The notes beneath the pieces were generated by a model. It did not search any database. It had not been told where the DNA came from and saw only the letters and a list, made by a program, of their open reading frames with translations. Shown here piece by piece: positions 36,076 to 43,636 of a stretch of 64,000 nt of DNA. Source of the DNA: Paraburkholderia polaris (GTDB taxonomy: Bacteria > Pseudomonadota > Gammaproteobacteria > Burkholderiales > Burkholderiaceae); the NCBI RefSeq assembly GCF_012927345.1, contig NZ_JABBGJ010000027.1, positions 62,001 through 126,000 of the forward strand. The letters are read 5' to 3'. The position numbers were made by a program, and so were the translations under genes. Within the stretch, counting starts at the first letter, position 1; each line of letters opens with the position of its first letter.

Positions 36076-36240
36076 ATGTCACATCGCAAGCGCCGCCGCG
36101 GCAAGCGCTTCTTCAGCGGAACGCCTGGATGGGCCGTCACGCTCATCAACCTGACCGTCTATTCGCGCGCGGTGCACAACCACGCGACCTCGCCTGACGG
36201 CGTCTCGGCCAGTTTCGCCGACGTGTCGCTGCAACGCTAA
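36076..36240 (+). CDS. Possible 54-residue small ORF of unknown nature
   Basis: An open frame from ATG 36076 to TAA 36238-36240 continues in the same frame as the monooxygenase that stops at 36060. It starts very basic (MSHRKRRRGKRFF) and ends HNHATSPDGVSASFADVSLQR. That end reads like the C-terminus of a larger protein rather than random sequence. No ribosome site is visible and I recognise no family. It could be the 3' remnant of a lost gene or a chance frame. The rest of the 218-bp gap before the aldo/keto reductase shows nothing else. Confidence 0.25.
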   Translation: MSHRKRRRGKRFFSGTPGWAVTLINLTVYSRAVHNHATSPDGVSASFADVSLQR

Positions 36241-36278
36241 TCCGCTTTCGATTCACAATCTCACGGAACCCGACTCAC

Positions 36279-37327
36279 ATGGAATACAGACAACTCGGCC
36301 GCAGCGGTATCAAGGTCTCGACACTGACGCTCGGCACGATGATGTTCGGCGGTCCGACCGACGAAGCGACCTCGGCGCGCATCATCGACCAGGCCCACGA
36401 GCAAGGCGTCAATTCGATCGATACCGCGGACGTCTACGGCAAAGGTGAATCCGAGCGCGTGGTCGGCCGCAGCATCGCCGCGCAACGCGAGCGCTGGGTG
36501 CTCGCCACCAAGTTCGCCAATCCGCTCGACAGCAGCGATGTCAACGCTCGCGGCGCATCGCGCAAGCACATCGTGCGCGCCGTCGACGCGAGTCTCAAGC
36601 GCCTGAATACCGATTACATCGACCTGCTCTACATTCACCGCGAAGACCACGAGACGCCGGTCGAAGAAACGGTGCGGGCACTCAACGATTTGATCCAGGC
36701 CGGCAAACTACGCTACTACGGACTGTCGAACCATAGGGCGTGGAAGATTGCCGAGTTCAGCCATACCGCGCAGGCGCTCGGACTCGATGCGCCAGTGGCG
36801 AGCCAGCCGCTCTACAACATTGCCAATCGCCAGGCCGAAGCCGAGCAACTGACGGCTGCGCACCGCTACGGGCTCGGCGTGATTTCGTATAGTCCGCTCG
36901 CGCGCGGTGTGCTGACCGGCAAGTACGAGCCGGGCGCGACGCCCACTTCCGACACGCGCGCGGGCCGCAGCGACCGGCGCCTGCAGCAGACCGAATGGCG
37001 TCCGGAATCGCTCGAGCTGGCGCGCCGCGTACGCGAGCATGCTGAGGCGCGGGGGCTTTCTGCTGGGCAATTCGCGCTCGCCTGGGTGCTCAATAGCCGC
37101 TACATCAGTTCGACGATCGGCGGCCCACGTACTGAAGCGAATGGCAGGACTATCTGCCGGCGCTGCGTTATCAGTTGACGTCTGAAGACGAAGCCTTCGT
37201 CGATTCGCTTGTCACGAGCGGCCATCCGTCGACACCGGGTTTCAACGATCCGGGTCATCCGTTCTTTGGGCGGATTGCACGGCATGGGGCATCCAATGAT
37301 GCGCTCGCGGCCGTTCAGCAGGGATAG
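36279..37327 (+). pseudogene. Aldo/keto reductase with a C-terminal frameshift
   Basis: An NADPH-dependent aldo/keto reductase of the Tas/YghZ-like group. The catalytic tetrad is complete: D48, Y53, K78 and H120. Intact reading stops at 37178 after 299 residues, with the family sequence breaking off at STIGGPRTEA near 37136-37143. One base out of frame, the sequence continues as EWQDYLPALRYQLTSEDEAF and then GHPSTPGFNDPGHPFFGRI, the expected end of these enzymes, down to a TAG at 37325-37327. A single missing base explains this. The protein would lose its last 60 or so residues, which include part of the cofactor-binding end. It is either a recent pseudogene or a sequencing error. It follows the oxygenase genes and may have reduced an aldehyde product. 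Confidence 0.8.
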
Positions 37328-37329
37328 CC

Positions 37330-37467
37330 ATGACATTCGACCGGCGCAACTTCCTGCAGACCTCACTGGCCTTTCTCTCCGCTGGCACACTGGCTGCTCG
37401 ATGTGGCGGGACTTGTCACCAGCATAGGCAACCCCGCTTTCGCGCCGCCCAGCTCGATACCGCCTGA
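37330..37467 (+). pseudogene. Remnant of a Tat-exported protein gene (signal peptide only)
   Basis: An ATG three bases after the aldo/keto reductase stop opens MTFDRRNFLQTSLAFLSAGTLAA, a clear twin-arginine signal (DRRNFLQ). The frame then breaks into meaningless sequence and stops at 37465-37467 after 45 codons. In the +2 frame, WLLDVAGLVTSIGNPAFAPP could continue a signal peptide and cleavage region. The next recognisable sequence is the end of the convergent ATPase gene, six bases on, so the body of the protein is missing. It probably was a periplasmic binding protein or oxidoreductase that has been deleted. Confidence 0.55.
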
Positions 37468-37472
37468 GTGGA

Positions 37473-39188
37473 CTACGCGGCCTGCGCGTCGAAGGTTTTG
37501 CCGGGAATTGCGTCGAGCAACGTACGCGTGTACGGATGCTGCGGCGCGCGCCAGATATCCCGATGGTGTCCGCTCTCGACAATGCGCCCGGCCTGCATCA
37601 CATGCACGCGATCGGCGATATAGCGCACCACCGAGAGGTCGTGCGAGATGAACAGATACGCGAGCCCCAGATCGCGCTTCAGATCGACCAGCAGATTCAG
37701 GATCTGCGCCTGAATCGACACGTCGAGTGCGGAAACCGGTTCATCGCAGATCAGCAGGTCGGGTTCGAGCACCAGCGCCCGCGCAATGCCAATGCGTTGC
37801 CGTTGGCCGCCCGAGAACTCGTGTGGAAAGCGGTCGAGCGCCGAGCTCGGCAGACCGACCCGATCGAGCATGCTGGCGATACGTGAGCGGCGCTGCTGCG
37901 CGTTGCCAATACCGTTTACTACCAGCACCGTATCGAGAATCTCCGCCACCGTGCGGCGCGGATTGAGCGACGCATACGGGTCCTGGAACACCATCTGCAC
38001 GTGTCGGCGTAACGGCCGCAGTTCGCGCTCGCCCAGCGGCACGAGATCGGTGCCACGCAAACGGATGGCTCCACTAGCTGTCGGCACGAGCCGCAGGATC
38101 GCTTTGGAGAGCGTCGATTTCCCGCAACCGGATTCGCCGACGAGACCGACCGTCTCGCCGCGGGCAATCTGCAGCGACACGCCATCGACGGCATGCAGCG
38201 TGGTTTTGCCATGGCGTTGCGCATAGTCGATCCGCACGTCCCGCAGTTCGAGCAACGGCGCTTCGCTGGCCGCCGCGACACGCTGTGCGGGATCCGCATC
38301 CGCAACGTATTGCCCGGTGCGCACCGAACGCGGCACCACGGCGAAGCTCGGTTTCCCATCCTCGCCAATACCGTGGCGAATTTCCGGCAGTTTCCAGCCG
38401 CGATAGTGCAAATCGTCCGCAAGATTGAGCGATGCGCCGAGCAGGCCACGTGTGTACGGATGTTGTGGTTGCGTGAAGAGTCGCGCAACCGGCGCCTCCT
38501 CCACTTTCTCGCCCGCGAGCATGACCGCGACACGATCCGCGTGCTTGGCGACGATGCCAAGGTCGTGCGTGATCAGCAGCAAGGACATCGACAACTCGCG
38601 GCGCAAACCGTCGAGCAGTTCGAGAATGCGCGCCTGAATCGTGACGTCGAGCGCCGTGGTCGGCTCATCCGCGATCAGCAGACGCGGTCGGCAGGCCACG
38701 GCCATCGCGATCATCACGCGCTGCCGCTGGCCGCCGGAAAGCTCATGCGGAAAATCGAACACGCGCCGCTGCGGTTCGGGAATCTGCACCAGTTCGAGCA
38801 GTTCGACCACACGCGTCCATGCCGCCGCTTTGGACAGACGCTCATGCTGCCGCAACGTCTCGACGATCTGCGCGCCGATCGATAGCACAGGATTGAGCGA
38901 CGTCATCGGCTCCTGAAAAATCATCGAAATCTGCCGGCCGCGAATCTCCCGAATCTCGCGCGCCGGCAGATCGAGCAGTTCACGGCCGTCGAAGCGCAGG
39001 CTTCCCGTTACGCGTCCCGGCGTGGGCACGAGGCGCATCAACGAAAGCGCCGTCGCCGATTTGCCGCAACCCGATTCGCCGACCAGCGCCAGCGTCTCAC
39101 CTTGCGCGATATCGAAACTCAGGCCGCGCACGGCTTCGTGCGCGCCGAAATTGACGCGCAAGTCGCGTACTTCAAGCAGGTTTGCCAC
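37473..39188 (-). CDS. Dipeptide/oligopeptide-type ABC transporter, fused double ATPase (DppDF/GsiA-like)
   Basis: The 571-residue protein contains two ATPase domains in one chain. The first has Walker A GESGCGKSA, signature LSGGQRQR and Walker B LLIADEPTTALD. The second (from about residue 290) has Walker A GESGCGKST, signature FSGGQRQR and Walker B LLICDEPVSALD. Each is followed by the oligopeptide-type C-terminal extension (QHPYTRGLLGA and QHPYTRTLLDAIPG). This fusion is typical of glutathione/dipeptide importers such as GsiA. GTG at 39188 is the start, with GAGGA upstream. It drives the permeases and binding protein encoded next on the same strand. Confidence 0.92.
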   Translation of the reverse strand: MANLLEVRDLRVNFGAHEAVRGLSFDIAQGETLALVGESGCGKSATALSLMRLVPTPGRVTGSLRFDGRELLDLPAREIREIRGRQISMIFQEPMTSLNPVLSIGAQIVETLRQHERLSKAAAWTRVVELLELVQIPEPQRRVFDFPHELSGGQRQRVMIAMAVACRPRLLIADEPTTALDVTIQARILELLDGLRRELSMSLLLITHDLGIVAKHADRVAVMLAGEKVEEAPVARLFTQPQHPYTRGLLGASLNLADDLHYRGWKLPEIRHGIGEDGKPSFAVVPRSVRTGQYVADADPAQRVAAASEAPLLELRDVRIDYAQRHGKTTLHAVDGVSLQIARGETVGLVGESGCGKSTLSKAILRLVPTASGAIRLRGTDLVPLGERELRPLRRHVQMVFQDPYASLNPRRTVAEILDTVLVVNGIGNAQQRRSRIASMLDRVGLPSSALDRFPHEFSGGQRQRIGIARALVLEPDLLICDEPVSALDVSIQAQILNLLVDLKRDLGLAYLFISHDLSVVRYIADRVHVMQAGRIVESGHHRDIWRAPQHPYTRTLLDAIPGKTFDAQAA

Positions 39189-39248
39189 TGTGCATCCTCG
39201 GATACTTTGTCAGCCGCGTTGTCGGTCGGGTAGTAAAGCGAAGTGTTG

Positions 39249-40220
39249 TCAAACCCGTTCGCGCAGGCGCGGATTGAGCGCGTCGTTCAAGCCGTCGCCG
39301 AGCAGGTTCAACGCGAGTACCGCCAGCACGATCGCCGCCCCGGGAATGGCGGTCAGATACCATGCGGTGCGCAGCGAATCGCGACCGGCGCCGATCATGC
39401 CGCCCCAACTGACCACGTTCGGATCGCCCATGCCGAGAAACGACAGCGACGACTCAATCAGAATCGCGCTCGCCACCATCACCGACGCGGTCACGATCAC
39501 CGGCGGCAACGCGTTCGGCAAGATCTCGCCAAAGATAATGCGTGCGTTGCTGAACCCCTGGCTGCGCGCAGCAAGCACGAAGTCAGACTGGCGCAGCGTG
39601 CGGAATTCAGCGCGCACGATCCGCGCGACGGTCGGCCACGAGGCGATGCCGATCGCCAGCGCAATAATCGTCACGCTCGGCCGGCCGATCGCCACAATCA
39701 CGATCACCAGCAGAAACGACGGTACGGTTTGGAACAGTTCAGTCACGCGCACCAGCAGATCGTCGACCACGCCGCCGAAGAAGCCGCCTGTCGCACCGAC
39801 CAGGGTCCCGATGACGAGACCGATCCCCGCCGACGCCGCGCCGATCAGCAGCGACACGCGCGTGCCGTGTGCGATGCCCGCGGCCACATCGCGTCCAAGC
39901 GAATCGGTGCCGAGCCAGTATTGCGGGTCGGCGCCCGGCCATTCGAAGGGTGCCGCCACCATATCGAGCGGATCGCCCGGAAACAGATGCCCCGCGCTGA
40001 GCGCTAGCACGATAAAGGCCGCGAGCAACAGGAGCCCGGCGAGCGCCGACGGATTGCGCAGCAGTGCACGCCAAACGCCTCGCCCCGCTCCTCGGGAACC
40101 GGATGCGTCCGCGGTGTTGGCCCGCCGCTGACCGAACAGCGTGCCGGCCAATTGGCGCCGCCACGGCGACGTCGGGGGCTCAGGCGGCGTAGCAATCAGG
40201 TTGGAAGAGTCGGAAGCCAT
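39249..40220 (-). CDS. Dipeptide-type ABC transporter permease (DppC-like)
   Basis: The 323-residue permease has six helices, the N-terminal OppC-type helix (LLLLAAFIVLALSAGHLFPGDPLD) and the EAA loop SDFVLAARSQGFSNARIIFGEILPNALPPVIV. LGTDSLGRDVAAGIAHGTRVSLLIG is a family hallmark. GAGGGATG precedes the ATG. The N-terminal 50 residues before the first helix are a cytoplasmic extension rich in Ser/Pro/Arg. It works with the DppB-like permease 38 bp upstream. Confidence 0.9.
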   Translation of the reverse strand: MASDSSNLIATPPEPPTSPWRRQLAGTLFGQRRANTADASGSRGAGRGVWRALLRNPSALAGLLLLAAFIVLALSAGHLFPGDPLDMVAAPFEWPGADPQYWLGTDSLGRDVAAGIAHGTRVSLLIGAASAGIGLVIGTLVGATGGFFGGVVDDLLVRVTELFQTVPSFLLVIVIVAIGRPSVTIIALAIGIASWPTVARIVRAEFRTLRQSDFVLAARSQGFSNARIIFGEILPNALPPVIVTASVMVASAILIESSLSFLGMGDPNVVSWGGMIGAGRDSLRTAWYLTAIPGAAIVLAVLALNLLGDGLNDALNPRLRERV

Positions 40221-40258
40221 TTCATCCCTCTGCGGAAAAACAGGTCAGCGTAAGCGTG

Positions 40259-41242
40259 CTATCGCGCCACGCGGGGGTCGAGCCATGCCTGCAACAGATC
40301 GACCAGAACATTGGCGATGATCACGAGCAGCGACGACAGCAGCAGAACGCCGAGCAGGACGCTGAAATCGCGCGCCATCACGGCGTCGAGCGCGAGACGC
40401 CCAAGGCCTGGCCAGCTGAACACCGTCTCGGTCACAGCAGCCCCACCCAGCAAGGTGCCGAAGTGAATGCCGATGATGGTCGTGAGCGGCATCAGGGCGT
40501 TGCGCAATACATGCCGCACGGTCACGCGCCACGGATGCAGGCCCTTGGCCTGCGCGGTCCGCACGAAGTCCTGGCGTTGCACCTCCAGCATCGCGGCCCG
40601 CGTAAGCCGCGCATAGATCGCGACGAAGAATGTCGCCAGCGTCGCCGCTGGCAGCAGCACGTGTTTAGCTGCATCGGCAAAATAGGCGAACCCGTGGAGC
40701 TGCACGCCGAGCGTGATATTGCCGCCGCTCGGCAGCCAGCCCAGATGCACCGAGAACAATACGATCGCCAGCAGGCCGATCCAGAAACCGGGCGTCGAAT
40801 AGAACAGCAAGGCCAGCACGGACAGCACACGGTCCGGCCACTTGCCGGCCCAATGCGCCATCACCGCGCCGAGCACCACGCCCGCGACGATCGCGAACGA
40901 CAACGCAACACCCATCAGCAATAGCGTATTGGGCAGGCGCGACAGGATCAGCTGCATCACCGGCATGTCGTAACGCGGTGAATAACCCAGGCTGAAATGC
41001 GACAGATGCGCGAGGTACGACCACAACTGATGCAGCACCGGCTGGTCGAGCCCGAACTTCGCGCGCAGCACCTGCATCGTCTCTGCCGTGGCGGAGCCGG
41101 ATTCGCCGGCGAGCACGTCGGCTGCGTCGCCCGGCATCAGCTTCAGCAGGAAGAAATTCAGGATCACAATGCCGATCACCGTCGGCAGCGCCTGCCACGC
41201 GGTACGCCGGAGAATCGCACCGAAATGCAAACGTCGACTCAT
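40259..41242 (-). CDS. Dipeptide-type ABC transporter permease (DppB-like)
   Basis: This 327-residue permease shows the OppB/DppB N-terminal start (RTAWQALPTVIGIVILNFFLLKLMPGDAADVLAG) and the EAA loop QDFVRTAQAKGLHPWRVTVRHVLRNALMPLTT. The order binding protein, DppB, DppC, fused ATPase on the minus strand is the usual peptide-importer order. It starts 13 bp after the binding protein gene, so the two are co-transcribed. Confidence 0.9.
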   Translation of the reverse strand: MSRRLHFGAILRRTAWQALPTVIGIVILNFFLLKLMPGDAADVLAGESGSATAETMQVLRAKFGLDQPVLHQLWSYLAHLSHFSLGYSPRYDMPVMQLILSRLPNTLLLMGVALSFAIVAGVVLGAVMAHWAGKWPDRVLSVLALLFYSTPGFWIGLLAIVLFSVHLGWLPSGGNITLGVQLHGFAYFADAAKHVLLPAATLATFFVAIYARLTRAAMLEVQRQDFVRTAQAKGLHPWRVTVRHVLRNALMPLTTIIGIHFGTLLGGAAVTETVFSWPGLGRLALDAVMARDFSVLLGVLLLSSLLVIIANVLVDLLQAWLDPRVAR

Positions 41243-41255
41243 CGTGTCTCTCCTG

Positions 41256-42860
41256 TCATGCGCTCAGATAGACATCCGCGAGATTGCCTTCGAGGCCCTG
41301 TGCGGAAACCGTATGGTTGTGAACGCGACGGTTCGCGAGCGTGACCATTCGTGGCGCGACCAGATTGAGAATCGGCAGGTCGCGATAGACGATCTGCTGG
41401 AACTGCTGGTACAGCTCGACGCGTTTGCTTTCGTCGGTTTCGACCGACGCACTTTCCAGCAGCCTGTCGACTTCAGGGTTGCTGTAGTGCGGCGCGTTCG
41501 AAAACGGCACACCTGGACGGATATTCTTCGACCAGTAGAGGCGCTGAACCCCCACGCTCGGATCGAACAGCGTGTTGACACCGATACTGGTGAAATCGAA
41601 CTGACGATCCGCGTACACACGCTTCAGGAACGCCGGCAAATCCTGCGAGCGCACCGTGACGTCGATCCCCACCTTCCCCAGCGCCGACTTCACGTAGTCC
41701 GCCTGGCGGCGGTACATGTCGCCATATGGCAGAAAATCGTGCGTCAGACCGAAGCGCACGCCGCCGTCCTTACGCGGAAAACCCGCTGCATCGAGCAGTT
41801 TCTCCGCGTTGCCGATATCGAAAGCATACGGCGTGAGCTTGGCGTCGTGATAGGGAGACCCCGGCGTGATCGGCGTGGGTGACAGATCGGCATAGCCATA
41901 CGCCACCGTGCGCTGTACGACCTGTGGATTGATGGCGTGCGCGATCGCCTGGCGCACGCGCAGGTCTTTGAGAATCGGGTGCTCGAGATTGAAGTCAATC
42001 TCAGCGAGCGGCTCCAGAAAGCGATAGCCGCGCGTTTCGACGGCCAGTTGCGGCAATTGCGTGAGCCGCGGCAGATCGGTGAGCGGCACCGGATTCTCGC
42101 CGCCCAGATCGAGCGCGCCGGTTTCGAATGCCGCGGAACGGGCGGCAGCGTCGGGAATGACCTTGAACACCAGGCCGTCGATATACGGTTTGCCCGCGTC
42201 CCAATAGTCCGGATTGCGTTCGTAGACGATATTCGCGCCACGTGTCCACGATTTGAAGCGGAACGGCCCCGTGCCGATCGGCGCATTATTGTGCGGATTG
42301 GACAGCGGGTCGCCGGATGCGTACAGGTGTTTGGGAACGATCGGCGATTCGCCGGCGGACAACGCCTTCAGCAGATACGGCGCCGGCTTCGACAATTCGA
42401 TCACCGCGGTGCGGGCGTCCGGTGTGGCGACACCCGTCACATTGGCGAACGTGCTGCGGCCGCGCGGATGCACCGCCTTGAGCAAATCGATCGAGAACGC
42501 GACATCGGCTGAAGTGAACGGCTGCCCGTCGTGCCATTTGACGTTCTGGCGCAGCGTGAACGTGTACTTCAAGCCGTCCGGGCTGACCGCCCACGCGGTT
42601 GCCAATTGCGGCTTGGGGCGCAGGTCGAAGTCGTAAGCGAGCAAGCCTTCGAGTACCTTGGAACTCGCCACGAGCGCCGGGCCTGTGGTCTGAAAGATCG
42701 ACACGAGCACCGGCGGTTCCGGATTGATCAGCATGTTGAGCGTGCCGCCCCGCTTCGGCACCGCCGTGTCACCTTGTGCGAACGCCAGCGCGGGCATGCC
42801 AGCCGCCGCGAGTGCTGCGCCCGATGAAATCAGAAAACCGCGTCGATTCAGCCCTGCCAT
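41256..42860 (-). CDS. Dipeptide-type ABC transporter substrate-binding protein (SBP family 5)
   Basis: This 534-residue periplasmic binding protein carries a Tat-like signal (NRRGFLISSGAALAAAGMPALAFA). The family 5 core follows: LKYTFTLRQNVKWHDGQPFTSADVAFSIDLLK and IGTGPFRFKSWTRGANIVYERNPDYW. Such proteins bind peptides, glutathione, opines or nickel. Given the SfnB-like gene and sulfur context, a sulfur-containing ligand such as a glutathione conjugate or thio-compound is plausible but unproven. AGGATC lies upstream of the ATG. A 3' fragment of a closely related gene lies at 43045-43137. Confidence 0.9.
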   Translation of the reverse strand: MAGLNRRGFLISSGAALAAAGMPALAFAQGDTAVPKRGGTLNMLINPEPPVLVSIFQTTGPALVASSKVLEGLLAYDFDLRPKPQLATAWAVSPDGLKYTFTLRQNVKWHDGQPFTSADVAFSIDLLKAVHPRGRSTFANVTGVATPDARTAVIELSKPAPYLLKALSAGESPIVPKHLYASGDPLSNPHNNAPIGTGPFRFKSWTRGANIVYERNPDYWDAGKPYIDGLVFKVIPDAAARSAAFETGALDLGGENPVPLTDLPRLTQLPQLAVETRGYRFLEPLAEIDFNLEHPILKDLRVRQAIAHAINPQVVQRTVAYGYADLSPTPITPGSPYHDAKLTPYAFDIGNAEKLLDAAGFPRKDGGVRFGLTHDFLPYGDMYRRQADYVKSALGKVGIDVTVRSQDLPAFLKRVYADRQFDFTSIGVNTLFDPSVGVQRLYWSKNIRPGVPFSNAPHYSNPEVDRLLESASVETDESKRVELYQQFQQIVYRDLPILNLVAPRMVTLANRRVHNHTVSAQGLEGNLADVYLSA

Positions 42861-42936
42861 ATGATCCCGATCCTTTTGCCGATACTTCGGCCTGTCGCGG
42901 CCGAGTGAGATGTCGTCATGATTCTTTCAGCAATGC

Positions 42937-42975
42937 TGCTGCCGCAGCGCTCACGATAAAGCCGCTGCGGCAGCA
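42937..42975. repeat. Perfect 13-bp inverted repeat upstream of the binding protein gene
   Basis: TGCTGCCGCAGCG (42937-42949) is the exact reverse complement of CGCTGCGGCAGCA (42963-42975), with a 13-base loop. No T-run follows on either strand. On the minus strand it lies between the SfnB/DUF3088 genes and the transporter genes, so it could attenuate transcription or protect mRNA ends to give different expression of the two parts. Confidence 0.65.
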
Positions 42976-43044
42976 AACGAACCAATCGTTATGCATATGC
43001 AAAGCACGCTGCGGAAAGGCGATGCACTGTTCCGGGTCGTCACC

Positions 43045-43137
43045 TCACGCAATAAACACATCGGCCAGATTGCCTCCCAAACCGTCCGCGGTCGCCGTAT
43101 GGTTATGCACACGCCTGTTGTAGAGCGTCACTTGGCG
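43045..43137 (-). pseudogene. 3' remnant of a second family 5 binding protein gene
   Basis: Read on the minus strand from 43137, the sequence encodes RQVTLYNRRVHNHTATADGL followed by GGNLADVFIA and a TGA at 43045-43047. The intact binding protein at 41256 ends RMVTLANRRVHNHTVSAQGL then EGNLADVYLSA. About 30 codons therefore align almost without gaps, while sequence before 43137 does not match. A tandem paralogue once existed here and all but its last 30 codons is gone. Confidence 0.85.
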
Positions 43138-43242
43138 TTCGGAGTTAAATCCCCTGCGATGGCTCATGCGCACTCCCTTCGAATCTGCGCCGCATCACGA
43201 CGCAATAAGGAAACGGTGTGCACCTTGCTTACGGCGACTTCG

Positions 43243-43587
43243 TCAATGCACCTTCGGGAAACCGTGCCGCGCTGCGAGCAGGTCGAGTATGCGGCGCGTA
43301 TCCGTCACAAAGCGCTTCTCGCCCAGCGTCTGTGCATCGGCAGGTGCGGGCTGTTCGTCGCCGAGAATCAGCACGGGCAGACTCTGGTGCTCAGCGTCGA
43401 GCACCTCGACGACCGCGGCGCGCGGACGCGGGAACGGCAAGCGGCGAATATCCAGGCGTGAGTTGAGCGCCGGGTCGCTCGCCAGCAAACCTTCGATAGG
43501 CGCGCCATCCGGGCAGATAAAACGCTCACCGGGGTGGTTCGGATCGGTAAAGCCCGGCTCCAACAGCAATAGCAAATCTCGGCTCAT
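43243..43587 (-). CDS. DUF3088 family protein
   Basis: This 114-residue protein matches the DUF3088 family in size and pattern. LLLLEPGFTDPNHPGERFICPDGAPIEGLLA opens it, with the ICPDGAPIEG segment typical, and RRILDLLAARHGFPKVH closes it. The family has no established function. It lies 49 bp downstream of the SfnB-like gene on the same strand and upstream of the peptide-type transporter, so it is probably co-expressed with both under sulfur limitation. ICPDG has a single cysteine and could bind a metal or thiol; that is speculation. Confidence 0.8.
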   Translation of the reverse strand: MSRDLLLLLEPGFTDPNHPGERFICPDGAPIEGLLASDPALNSRLDIRRLPFPRPRAAVVEVLDAEHQSLPVLILGDEQPAPADAQTLGEKRFVTDTRRILDLLAARHGFPKVH

Positions 43588-43636
43588 AGCGTTCAGTGAT
43601 TGAATGAATGATGTGTGATTAACAATGACGTCTTCA

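Larger units (their letters stand above)
42861..43242. other. 382-bp spacer with hairpin and gene remnant
   Basis: The spacer between the binding protein gene and DUF3088 holds no intact gene. It contains a perfect 13-bp inverted repeat (42937-42975) and the 3' remnant of a second family 5 binding protein gene (43045-43137). The rest shows nothing recognisable apart from whatever promoter serves the binding protein. Confidence 0.65.

Noticed and set aside
42937..42975. Hairpin considered as a rho-independent terminator
   Set aside because: No T-run follows on either strand, so it is recorded as an inverted repeat only.
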